DNA of 24,223 nt from an uncultured Chloroflexota bacterium (GTDB lineage: Bacteria > Chloroflexota > UBA4733), in the NCBI GenBank assembly GCA_937967325.1, contig CALBSQ010000398.1, positions 1 through 24,223 of the forward strand, in the 5' to 3' direction. The notes under the pieces are model-generated. The model searched no databases, was not told the DNA's origin, and saw nothing but the letters and a program-made list of their open reading frames with translations. Shown here one piece after another: positions 16,497 to 23,881 of this stretch. The first letter of the stretch is position 1, and every line of letters starts with the position of its first letter. Position numbers and translations under genes: made by a program.

Positions 16497-16639
16497 CGCC
16501 GCGTGCGAGCCTACGGAGCGCGGGCGTCCCGCCCGCCCGGTGTCATCAGCGATTCTTTTTGTTTGCGTCGGAACAACGTGTTTACCGCGTAGCAACCGGG
16601 CGGGCGGGACGCCCGCGCTCCGTAGGCTCGCACGCGGCG
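16497..16639. repeat. 45-bp perfect inverted repeat between two ABC exporter genes
   Basis: Positions 16497-16541 and 16595-16639 are exact reverse complements, with a 53-base AT-richer spacer (16542-16594) containing TTCTTTTTGTTT. The arm core GGGCGGGACGCCCGC with CTCCGTAGGC is the style of short repeats I recognise from many high-GC bacterial genomes. It falls between the two half-transporter genes, so a shared transcript would carry a very stable 45-bp stem. No target duplication was seen. Confidence 0.9.
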
Positions 16640-16681
16640 GCCCACCGTACGGCCCCCTTCCTGGACACGCAGTTGCGCATC

Positions 16682-18466
16682 TCACACCTTCACCGCCGCA
16701 TACTTCGCAAGAGGCGCCGTTGCTTCCGCTGATAGCTGACCGCTGATTGCTAAAAGCTCGTGAAATCGCGAGCCGACATCCTGGGCCAGCCGTTGCCGGT
16801 TCCCGTACTCACTGATACGGCCGCCGTCGAGGATGAGGATGTCGTCGGCGCGAGTGACAGTGGTCAAGCGATGCGCGATGATGATGCCGGTGCGACCGTC
16901 CAGCAGTCGGTCCGTCGCGCGGCCGATCAGGCGCTCGGTGGCCGGGTCCAGCCGCGACGAGCCCTCGTCCAGGATCACCAGCCCCGGATCCTTCAGGAAC
17001 ACGCGGGCAAAGGCCAGGAGCTGCGATTCGCCGGCGGACAGTCCCGTACCTCCGGAGGCCAGTTCCGTGTCCATCCCGTGGGGCAGCGAGCGGTACCACT
17101 GGCCCAGACCCAGGTCATCCAACACCTGCACGATGGCGCTATCCGCGACGTTCGGGCTGAAAAGCGTCAGGTTGTCACGCACGCTGGCGTGGAAGAGCTG
17201 CACCTCCTGGGTCACCACGCCGACGCGCTGGCGCAAGTCGGCCAGCCGCAACGCGCGCACGTCGTGCCCGCCGAGACGGACCGCTCCCCTATCCGGGTCA
17301 TGGAAGCGGAGCAGCAGGCGCGTAAGGGTCGTCTTGCCGCTCCCGGTGTGGCCCAACACGCCTAGCACCTGCCCCGGCGCGAGGCCGACGCTGACGTTGT
17401 CCAGCGCGGTCTCGCCCTCGTCGTAACCGAAGGTCACGCCGTCCAGCGCCACGGCGAGCGCGCCGCCCGGCAGTGCGGCGCCGTCGCCGTCAAGGATTGT
17501 GGGTCTCACCGCCAGCAGATCGTCCGCGCGCCCCAAGCTGGCGGCGGCCTTCTGAAAGTCCTGCAGCTGCATGCGAATCTGCTCTAACGGCTGGCGGATC
17601 AGCTCGGTGTACTGGAAGATCAGGTAGACCGTGCCGACGCTGATGGCGCCTGAGGTGAACAGGGAGGCGCTGATAGCGAGAGCTGTCACATTGCCGAGGG
17701 TGAACACCAGCAGGCTGACCCCATCGGTCGTCGCCCAGGCCAGCCCGGCTTTCATCTCCAGAGGAAGCCAACGCCGGTATATCTCCGTCAGCCGGCGCAG
17801 CACGTAGCCGGTGGCCCCACTGGAGCGGATGTCCTCGGTCCCGGCGAGCCGCTCACCCAGGAAGCCGGAGAAGTCGGCGCTCGCCTGGCGCACGGCCCGC
17901 CAGTGGCGTACGGCGACGTTGCGCATACCCACGAGCAGGGCAGTCGCGACGACGGCGAAGGCTCCCATCGCCAGGCCCACCCGCCAGTTGATGGTGAATA
18001 GCGCCACGAGCACGCCGATGAGGAGCACGACGTTTCCCAGCACGTACACCACGAAGCGGGAGAAGAAGTTGGCGAGCGCCGTCACGTCACCGTCGACGCG
18101 CTCGATCAGCTCTCCGGGCGTGCGGGCGCTGTGGAAGGCACGGTCCATACGGAGGCAGTGTGCCGCCAGCTTCGTCCGCAGCTCGTTGGTCACTAGCCAA
18201 CCCACGTTCTCCGCGACGTAGGTCTCGATGATGGCAACGCCCTGGGTGACCACGGCCACGCCGATATAGAGCAGCGCGGCCAGCGTCAGGAGGCGCAGCG
18301 GACCGTCCCCGCGGGCGGTGTCGATGAAGTAGCGCACGATCTGAGGATTGGCGAGCTGGAGGCCGATGTTGGCGACTAGCAGGGCGCCCAGAAACAGCGC
18401 CTTCCGCCACTGTGGCGCCAGATACTCGGTCAACATCGCCACCATGCGTCGGAGCGAGACGTTCAT
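16682..18466 (-). CDS. ABC exporter half-transporter, consensus Walker B and variant signature
   Basis: TMD-NBD fusion of 594 residues: six membrane helices in residues 20-290 and an NBD with Walker A GHTGSGKT (372-379), Q-loop VVTQE, signature LSAGE (476-480, not LSGGQ), Walker B ILDEG (Asp500, catalytic Glu501) and His532 (IAHRLTT). Its catalytic glutamate and the other subunit's LSGGQ would form the working ATP site. Its LSAGE and the other subunit's Asp-Asp Walker B would form the degenerate site. It is encoded upstream of that partner on the same strand, separated by a long inverted repeat. ATG at 18466 follows GTGGGGA at about 12 bases. The C-terminal 25 residues after the NBD are Ala-rich. 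Confidence 0.9.
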   Translation of the reverse strand: MNVSLRRMVAMLTEYLAPQWRKALFLGALLVANIGLQLANPQIVRYFIDTARGDGPLRLLTLAALLYIGVAVVTQGVAIIETYVAENVGWLVTNELRTKLAAHCLRMDRAFHSARTPGELIERVDGDVTALANFFSRFVVYVLGNVVLLIGVLVALFTINWRVGLAMGAFAVVATALLVGMRNVAVRHWRAVRQASADFSGFLGERLAGTEDIRSSGATGYVLRRLTEIYRRWLPLEMKAGLAWATTDGVSLLVFTLGNVTALAISASLFTSGAISVGTVYLIFQYTELIRQPLEQIRMQLQDFQKAAASLGRADDLLAVRPTILDGDGAALPGGALAVALDGVTFGYDEGETALDNVSVGLAPGQVLGVLGHTGSGKTTLTRLLLRFHDPDRGAVRLGGHDVRALRLADLRQRVGVVTQEVQLFHASVRDNLTLFSPNVADSAIVQVLDDLGLGQWYRSLPHGMDTELASGGTGLSAGESQLLAFARVFLKDPGLVILDEGSSRLDPATERLIGRATDRLLDGRTGIIIAHRLTTVTRADDILILDGGRISEYGNRQRLAQDVGSRFHELLAISGQLSAEATAPLAKYAAVKV

Positions 18467-19118
18467 ACTCGGGTCGTCCCCACTTGCTACTATTGATTGC
18501 GCACCACACGCCTTCAGTGCCGACGCCGGAGGCTTCGTGAGTCAACCGGCGGCGTGGCCGTGGGCACGATTCGCTTCGGAACGGCAGCTCCGTTAGGCAG
18601 CTACTCGGTGTTTGGGATCCGATAACAGGCCTGAGCCGGAGCAGGGGCGCACCACCGCACGAAACGGAACAGCGGTTCGTGCGAATGAGGGCTGCCTCGA
18701 CACACGACCGCGGCCGCATTCGCGTTGTTTGCCTGGGGCGGGCCACGCCCAAACGGTGTGGTCCGGTACACACCCGGAAGGCCGATCCCTAGCGGTGGGC
18801 CGGTTGTCCTTCGTCCTGGCGAGGCGAACGCGTGAGCAAGGAGAGGGGCATCATCTGCCCCGCCCGTCGATTGGCCGAGTCAGGAATATGGCGCCATGCT
18901 CACTGTCGGCATTTCACCCGCTTTCACTGCTGTACTCTGCCGCATCGCCTACCTCCTTCCCACCAGTCGGGCGCACTCCGCTGGCAGCGGGACGCGCGAC
19001 GGGAAGCGCCTGGAGATGATACCCCCGAAGGCGCGGCAAAGGCAAGGCCCAACGCTAGTGCGCTTCGGCGTCGACGAACCACGGCCTGTTGCGCTCCATC
19101 ACCGATGCTGCCGGTGTC
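18467..19118. other. 652-base stretch with no recognisable gene
   Basis: This interval separates the starts of the ABC exporter genes from the end of the histidine kinase gene. Open frames here (for example 18612-19019, plus) have erratic composition, no ribosome-binding site and no family resemblance. No tRNA cloverleaf, long inverted repeat or convincing promoter was found. It should hold the exporter promoter near its left end and the kinase terminator near its right end, but neither can be pinned down. Confidence 0.6.
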
Positions 19119-20522
19119 TCAAGCGATGGTGACGCGCACCGTGGCGCCCTCGCCGACGAGCGACGAGATGGCGAACCGGCCGCCGAGCAGCTCGGTTCGC
19201 TCCTGCATGCCCAACAGGCCGAGTCCAGCGCCAACGGAGCCGTTGGCTTGCGGCGGAATCGCGAAGCCGATGCCGTCGTCCCGGACCGTGAGCTGCACAC
19301 AGCCGTTGAAGACTATGCCAACGACCGCATGCCGAGCGGCAGCGTGACGCTCGACGTTGCGGAGCGCCTCCTGGGCAATCCGGAATAGTCCTAGCTCGGA
19401 AGCAGGCGACAAGCGCCGCTCGTCACCGTCGACCTGGAGGCTTGCGGCCACTCCCGTGCGTTCCTCGAAAGTGGCCAGGAGATGGCGCAATGAGGCGACC
19501 AGGCCGAGGTCGTCCAGGCTGGGGGGACGCAGCCCGCGGGCGAGCTCGCGGAGGCCGCGGGCAATCTGCTCGGTGAGCTGGCGAGTCTCCTCGAGCGAGG
19601 CGATGGCGTCGGCCGGTAGGGCGTCGCGATGGGGCAGCAGGTCCAGCCGCCGGCACAAGTACACGAGATCCTGCACCGGCTCGTCGTGCAGCTCGCGCGC
19701 GATCCGGCGGCGCTCCTCCTCCTGCCCCTGGAGCACGTAGGCGGCGTAGGCGTCCAACCGGCGACGACGCTGCTGTTCTTCGGTGACGTCCTGGAGGACT
19801 ATCTGCAACACGTTGGCGCCGGCGAACGTACAGACGGGCCGAAGCAGCAGCTCCACACCCTTGGTGTCGGCACGCGTGATGATCTGGGGCGGCCTTCCCG
19901 CCCGCACGTGGGCGGAGCCGGACTCCCCGAGGAGGTCGGCCAGCGTGTGGCCGATAACGTCGTGCCCGTTGACGCCGAGGAGGGCGTGCGCGGCGGCGTT
20001 CGCCTCCCGAACGCGGCCGTCGCGCGTCGCGATCAATGTTGCCGTCTGGCTCTGTTCAAAGAGCGCACGGTAGCGTGCTTCCGACGTTTGGAGGGCCTCG
20101 TGCGTGTCCTCCACTCGACGCCGGATGAGCATCTCTCGCTGGACGCGATAGCCCACAAACACGGCGACGGTACCGATAATGGCTACCTGGAGATCGTCGG
20201 CCCAGCGGTTCAGACCTTGCCGCTGCAAGCCGATCTGGAGCATCACCAAACCAGCCACCCAGGCGATCGTGGCGAACGCGCCCAGCGGACCGAACCCGCG
20301 AGCGACGTAGATCATGGGAATGACGAACAGCGCGACGGGAGCAAACTCCTGGCTGTTCAGGGGCCACGGCACGCCCGCGGCGTCGGCCGCCTCGTAGCCG
20401 ACGATGATGAGCACCATGAGCACTTGCGCTGCCAGGAACACCCGGTCGTAGCGTGGCATTCGCCAGCCGGTGAGGGCACGATGGAAGGGTCGCGGCGGGA
20501 TCGACCAAGCGCCCAGGCTCAT
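19119..20522 (-). CDS. NarL/DesK-type sensor histidine kinase with PAS domain
   Basis: The 467-residue kinase has four N-terminal membrane helices (about 28-44, 60-74, 80-97, 108-123) with almost no periplasmic sensor domain. A PAS domain follows (about 147-250), then a HisKA_3 box with the phospho-accepting His279 (RRRIARELHDEPVQDLV). The ATPase domain has N-box Asn389 (FRIAQEALRNVERH), G1 RDDGIGF (414-420) and G2 GLGLLGMQER (433-442). It probably senses a membrane or intracellular signal through PAS and phosphorylates the response regulator encoded just upstream; ATG at 20522 overlaps that gene's stop as ATGA. The signal and target genes are unknown. Confidence 0.93.
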   Translation of the reverse strand: MSLGAWSIPPRPFHRALTGWRMPRYDRVFLAAQVLMVLIIVGYEAADAAGVPWPLNSQEFAPVALFVIPMIYVARGFGPLGAFATIAWVAGLVMLQIGLQRQGLNRWADDLQVAIIGTVAVFVGYRVQREMLIRRRVEDTHEALQTSEARYRALFEQSQTATLIATRDGRVREANAAAHALLGVNGHDVIGHTLADLLGESGSAHVRAGRPPQIITRADTKGVELLLRPVCTFAGANVLQIVLQDVTEEQQRRRRLDAYAAYVLQGQEEERRRIARELHDEPVQDLVYLCRRLDLLPHRDALPADAIASLEETRQLTEQIARGLRELARGLRPPSLDDLGLVASLRHLLATFEERTGVAASLQVDGDERRLSPASELGLFRIAQEALRNVERHAAARHAVVGIVFNGCVQLTVRDDGIGFAIPPQANGSVGAGLGLLGMQERTELLGGRFAISSLVGEGATVRVTIA

Positions 20523-21178
20523 GGCGCCGCCGTTTCGTCGAGGGCGAGCAGGTGGTGGTTGACGGCGTACAGCACCGCCTCGGTGCGCGAAAAGACGCCC
20601 AGCTTGCCAAAGATATTGCCCAAGTGCCCCTCCACCGTTCGCAGGCTGATTCCGAGCGTCGCGGCGATCTCCTTATTGGGCGCCCCGCGGGCGAGCAGTC
20701 GCAGCACTTCCAACTCTCGAGGGCTCAGCCGCGCGCTGCCCCCGGGCGCGTTGAAACGCTGCCAATACTGGGCCAGCTTGCGGGATATCGCCGGCTGAAG
20801 CACGGTCTCGCCGCGGTAGGCCGCGCGTACCGCTTCCACGACTTCGCGCCCGGGCGCGGTCTTCAGGAGGTAACCGGCCGCGCCGGCATTAAGCGCCGCC
20901 AAGATGTAGTCCTCGTCGTCGTAGGCGCTGAGCATGAGCACCTTCACCTCCGGGTAGGAGCTGGTGATCTTGCTGGTTGCCTCGATCCCATTCAGCACCG
21001 GAAGGCGGAGATCGAGGAGGACAACATCCGGCCGGAGCTCGCCCACCAGGGCCACGGCGCGGTCGCCGCGATCGGCCTCGCCGACGACCCGCAAGTCGGC
21101 GTGCTGCTCGATGATCTGCCGGGTGCCCTCACGCACCAGGGCGTGGTCTTCGGCGATGACGATAGTGATCAGCGGCAT
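20519..21178 (-). CDS. NarL/FixJ-family response regulator with LuxR HTH
   Basis: The 219-residue regulator has an N-terminal receiver domain with the acidic pocket Glu10-Asp11, phospho-acceptor Asp56 (VVLLDLRLP) and the conserved Lys in GYLLKT. The C-terminal LuxR-type HTH (about 150-205) reads LSPRELEVLRLLARGAPNKE and then TVEGHLGNIFGKLG. It is first in a two-gene operon with its kinase. ATG at 21178 has a strong GGAGGAGG ribosome-binding site. It binds DNA as a dimer after phosphorylation. Its promoter faces the cupredoxin gene across about 150 bases, making that gene a plausible but unproven target. Confidence 0.95.
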   Translation of the reverse strand: MPLITIVIAEDHALVREGTRQIIEQHADLRVVGEADRGDRAVALVGELRPDVVLLDLRLPVLNGIEATSKITSSYPEVKVLMLSAYDDEDYILAALNAGAAGYLLKTAPGREVVEAVRAAYRGETVLQPAISRKLAQYWQRFNAPGGSARLSPRELEVLRLLARGAPNKEIAATLGISLRTVEGHLGNIFGKLGVFSRTEAVLYAVNHHLLALDETAAP

Positions 21179-21327
21179 CCCATCCTCCTCCCTCCATGGT
21201 AGGTGAGAGGCCCGCCCTCGACATGCGTGAAATTACCTAGGTGGAGTCAGTGATTCCCCTCTGGCTCACGGCCAGTCGCGGGCCGATCATGCGAGCAGGT
21301 ACTTCAATGGTACGACACCGGAAGCAC

Positions 21328-21936
21328 ATGAGAGGATCTTCAACCGTGACCAGATTGTCAATGAATGGAATGGCGCGGCTAGGTGGGGCTGTGGGGCTGG
21401 CGACGATGCTGGCCGTTCCCTACGCGTTGCCGGTCGCGGCAGACGGCTCGGCGGCGGTGAGCATGACGGAGCCGTCGTCCGAGCACTACGCCTTTACGCC
21501 CGCCGGCATTACCGTGCCGGTAGGCACGACGGTGACTTGGACGGACCAGACTGACGCTCCCCACACCGTGACGTCCGACTCGGGCGCGTTCGCCTCCAGT
21601 ATCTTGAACCAGAACCAAGCGTTCCACTTCACTTTCAATCAGGCCGGGACCTTCGCCTACCACTGCGCTGTCCATCCCTACATGCACGGCAGCATCATCG
21701 TTACCGCGGCGGCCAAGACGACCGCGCCCGTCGCTGCCGCGCCTGCCGCTCCGGCTCCGTCGACGGCGGCTGCCACGGCTCCCACAGCCGCTGCAGCGCC
21801 CGCGCAGATTCCGGCGAGCATGCCCAGCACCGGCGCCGGCGGAACCTCGCTGCCACGCAGTGGCGCCGCCATCGTCGCGCTCCTGGCGCTCCTGGGCGGC
21901 TTGATCACGGCGGCGCGACGCAAGGCCACTCGGTAG
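21328..21936 (+). CDS. Amicyanin-like cupredoxin with sortase-signal-like C-terminus
   Basis: Exported type 1 blue-copper protein. Using ATG at 21328 (202 residues), a signal peptide spans about 1-37 (GGAVGLATMLAVPYALPVAA). The cupredoxin domain (about 40-127) has copper ligands His79 (DAPHTV), Cys113, His116 and Met119 in YHCAVHPYMHGSI, the short C-x2-H-x2-M spacing of amicyanin-type loops. A 35-residue Ala/Pro linker follows, then MPSTG (165-169) and LPRSG (175-179), a hydrophobic helix (180-195) and a basic RRK end. Other possible starts are ATG 21307 and GTG 21346, the latter with AGAGGA upstream. It likely shuttles electrons at the cell surface. Confidence 0.88.
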   Translation: MRGSSTVTRLSMNGMARLGGAVGLATMLAVPYALPVAADGSAAVSMTEPSSEHYAFTPAGITVPVGTTVTWTDQTDAPHTVTSDSGAFASSILNQNQAFHFTFNQAGTFAYHCAVHPYMHGSIIVTAAAKTTAPVAAAPAAPAPSTAAATAPTAAAAPAQIPASMPSTGAGGTSLPRSGAAIVALLALLGGLITAARRKATR

Positions 21937-21938
21937 GG

Positions 21939-22093
21939 AACCTCACCCCCGGCCCCTCCCCTGGGAAGGGAGGGGAGCTTGGGCTGGGATGCTCGTCGCT
22001 CTTCTTGGCTGCCGCTGGTGGCGCCGAAAGAGGCCAACACACCTGCCGTTGAAGCTCCCCTCCCTTCCCAGGGGAGGGGCCGGGGGTGAGGTT
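21939..22093. repeat. 42-bp perfect inverted repeat after the cupredoxin gene
   Basis: Positions 21939-21980 and 22052-22093 are exact reverse complements, separated by 71 bases. The arm (CCTCACCCCCGGCCCCTCCC and onward) is a style of repeat I recognise from many bacterial genomes. It lies between the convergent cupredoxin and carbonic anhydrase genes, within three bases of each stop codon, and may serve both as a bidirectional terminator. There is no U-tract. Confidence 0.9.
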
Positions 22094-22095
22094 GA

Positions 22096-22590
22096 CTAAC
22101 CAACCGGCAGGAGCCTACCGCTCTGGACATCATAGATAAAGCCGGTGATTGGGATGTCTTTCGGGATGAAGGGAGAGCCGCGGAGCGTCGCCACATCGTC
22201 GCGCACACTCTTCTCCAGGTCCGAGAAGGGTAGGAAGTCGGTGTTGCCGGCGTCGGCGCCGAAGCGCTCCTTGAGCAGCTTCCGCAAGTCGTCATTGCTG
22301 AAGGTGAGCATGCCGCAGTCGGAATGGTGAATGACGACGACCTCCCGGGTACCGAGCAGTTGCTGGGAGATAACGAGCGAGCGCAAGGCGTCGGCATCGG
22401 CACGTCCGCCGGCGTTGCGGATGACATGCGCGTCGCCTTCTTCTAGGCCGAGGAACTTCGCCGGGTCGAGTCGCGCGTCCATACATGTGAGGATCGCCAC
22501 CTTCCGCCCAGGAGGCATCGGCAAGTGTCCCTTGGTGAAGCTGGCGGCGTAGCGCTCGTTCGCCGCGAGCAGCTCAGGTAAGACCGGCAT
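22096..22590 (-). CDS. Beta-class carbonic anhydrase
   Basis: The 164-residue enzyme interconverts CO2 and bicarbonate in the cytoplasm. Zinc ligands are Cys36 in CMDARLD (with the catalytic Asp38-x-Arg40 dyad) and His89/Cys92 in HHSDCG. The length and the MPVLPELLAANERYAASF start fit the small bacterial beta-CA group. ATG at 22590 has AAGGGAGA nine bases upstream. A consensus -10 (TATAAT) lies 42 bases upstream of the start, within the 64-base gap after the sulfite-oxidase-like gene, so it probably has its own promoter. It ends three bases beyond the long inverted repeat. Confidence 0.93.
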   Translation of the reverse strand: MPVLPELLAANERYAASFTKGHLPMPPGRKVAILTCMDARLDPAKFLGLEEGDAHVIRNAGGRADADALRSLVISQQLLGTREVVVIHHSDCGMLTFSNDDLRKLLKERFGADAGNTDFLPFSDLEKSVRDDVATLRGSPFIPKDIPITGFIYDVQSGRLLPVG

Positions 22591-22631
22591 TGTCGAAATC
22601 TCCCTTGGCTAGACTGGCGTCAACAGGGGCC

Positions 22632-22664
22632 ATTATACTCTTTGTCAGTTGACTTCATTGACTT
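22632..22664 (-). promoter_or_regulatory. Carbonic anhydrase promoter with tandem AAGTCAA repeats
   Basis: On the minus strand a perfect TATAAT (22637-22632) has no TTGACA-like -35 at the right distance. In that position two direct copies of AAGTCAA, spaced nine bases apart (22664-22649), end 11 bases before the -10. This pattern suggests an activator-dependent promoter. The repeats overlap the stop codon of the upstream gene. Confidence 0.5.
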
Positions 22665-23776
22665 TGCTCGCTTCGAGGGCGATCCGCGATGACGGTAACC
22701 GCGACGGTCTGGACGGCGTTGTTGGCATACCCGAGGCGGTTCCACTCCGGCGTGCCGGGCTGGGTGTTACCCGCCTCGTCGAAGGCGCGACTGCGTAACT
22801 CGACCGGACCGGCCGCCGTCACCTGCCAGAGGTACTCCCAGCGCCGCCAGGCGTACCGCTCGGGCCGGCTGGTCAGATCGGCGACATCCCAGGTTGCTCC
22901 GCCGTCGACGCTCACCTCGACGCGCTTCACGGGCGCCGCGCCCGACCAGGCCAGTCCATGCACGCGATGGGCGCCCTCGATGATGGCGGCGCCGGCAACC
23001 GGCCGCGTAATGAGTGAGCGCACGTGCATTGCTCGGAGCGGGATCTTGGACGTAGCGCCGCGCTCTGGATGTGCCATGACGTAGCGATCCACCTGATAAA
23101 AGCCGTCGAAGCGTCCGGCAATCGCTTCCAGTCGCGTGACCCATTTGACGGACGCCATGCCGTACCAGCCGGGGACGACCAGCCGGACAGGGAAGCCGTG
23201 CTCCGGCGGCAAGGGCTCGCCGTTCATGGCGTAGGCCAGCAGCGTGTCCGGGTGCTCGGCCGTCTCCCGGTCTAAGCCTCGGCCATAGGAGATAGTCTTG
23301 CCGATGGCGGCTACGCTGCCCCGGTCTGCGCCTTCGGCGACGATCTCTCGAGCCCTCGCCGTCAGCCCGGCACGCTCCAGCACCGCCGCCAGCGGCACGC
23401 CGGTCCATTCGGCCGTGCTTACCGCGCCGAACTGCCATGGCTCGCCATCGGCCACAGGCTGCAGCGTCGAGCGACCATTGCCGGCGCATTCCAGCGTTAC
23501 CAGATGCGCCCGGCTGGGCAACGCTCGCAGCTCGTCGTAGGTCAGCTCGACTGGCCGTTCGACTTCACCCTCGATGCGGAGGCGCCAGTCGGCGGCGGCG
23601 ATGCGGGGGACCGCGAAATGGTTGCGCTTGTAGAACAAAGGATTCGGCGTGATCACCCCGACCTGCTCCGGCAACGGCAGCTCGGCGTTCAGCGGGTCGT
23701 GTCCGATCAGGACGAGGCGGGGGTCGAGGGACAGGTCCGAGAGATCTGGCCGGGGGGAGGACGGTGCGGTGACCAT
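22655..23776 (-). CDS. Sulfite-oxidase-family molybdopterin oxidoreductase, cytoplasmic
   Basis: ATG at 23776 (GAAGGAACG nine bases upstream) gives 373 residues; the frame open to 23851 has no ribosome-binding site. The N-terminal molybdenum-cofactor domain has the characteristic LFYKRNHFAVP and the Mo-coordinating Cys97 in TLECAGNGRS; YAMNGEPLPPEHGFPVRLVVPGWYG is also typical. The C-terminal domain (about 255-365) is the Ig-like Mo-co dimerisation domain (VEVSVDGGATW). No signal peptide, Tat motif or heme domain is present, so it should be cytoplasmic and use a separate acceptor. Sulfite or another substrate cannot be settled. A TACAAT at 23845-23840 may be its -10. Confidence 0.92.
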   Translation of the reverse strand: MVTAPSSPRPDLSDLSLDPRLVLIGHDPLNAELPLPEQVGVITPNPLFYKRNHFAVPRIAAADWRLRIEGEVERPVELTYDELRALPSRAHLVTLECAGNGRSTLQPVADGEPWQFGAVSTAEWTGVPLAAVLERAGLTARAREIVAEGADRGSVAAIGKTISYGRGLDRETAEHPDTLLAYAMNGEPLPPEHGFPVRLVVPGWYGMASVKWVTRLEAIAGRFDGFYQVDRYVMAHPERGATSKIPLRAMHVRSLITRPVAGAAIIEGAHRVHGLAWSGAAPVKRVEVSVDGGATWDVADLTSRPERYAWRRWEYLWQVTAAGPVELRSRAFDEAGNTQPGTPEWNRLGYANNAVQTVAVTVIADRPRSEQSQ

Positions 23777-23847
23777 AATCGAGCGTTCCTTCGCAGTGGT
23801 GACCGGGCTTGACGTCGCCGTGGAACGGTCAAAAGCGCCATTGTACA

Positions 23848-23862
23848 CCACCGCGCCGGTGG
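23848..23862 (-). terminator. Small hairpin after the pyrophosphatase gene remnant
   Basis: CCACCG and CGGTGG (minus strand) flank a three-base loop 20 bases after the last stop of the pyrophosphatase remnant. There is no U-tract and the stem is short. It overlaps the spacer of the putative promoter of the next gene, so it is only a candidate. Confidence 0.3.
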
Positions 23863-23881
23863 GGCTGCCGGCGAGCTCGGG

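Noticed and set aside
16453..16746. Plus-strand 97-codon frame between the ABC exporter genes
   Set aside because: Most of it is translation of the 45-bp inverted repeat (GRPARP and RAGGTPALR patterns).
18612..19019. 135-codon plus-strand frame in the gap before the histidine kinase gene
   Set aside because: No ribosome-binding site, erratic composition and no recognisable domain.
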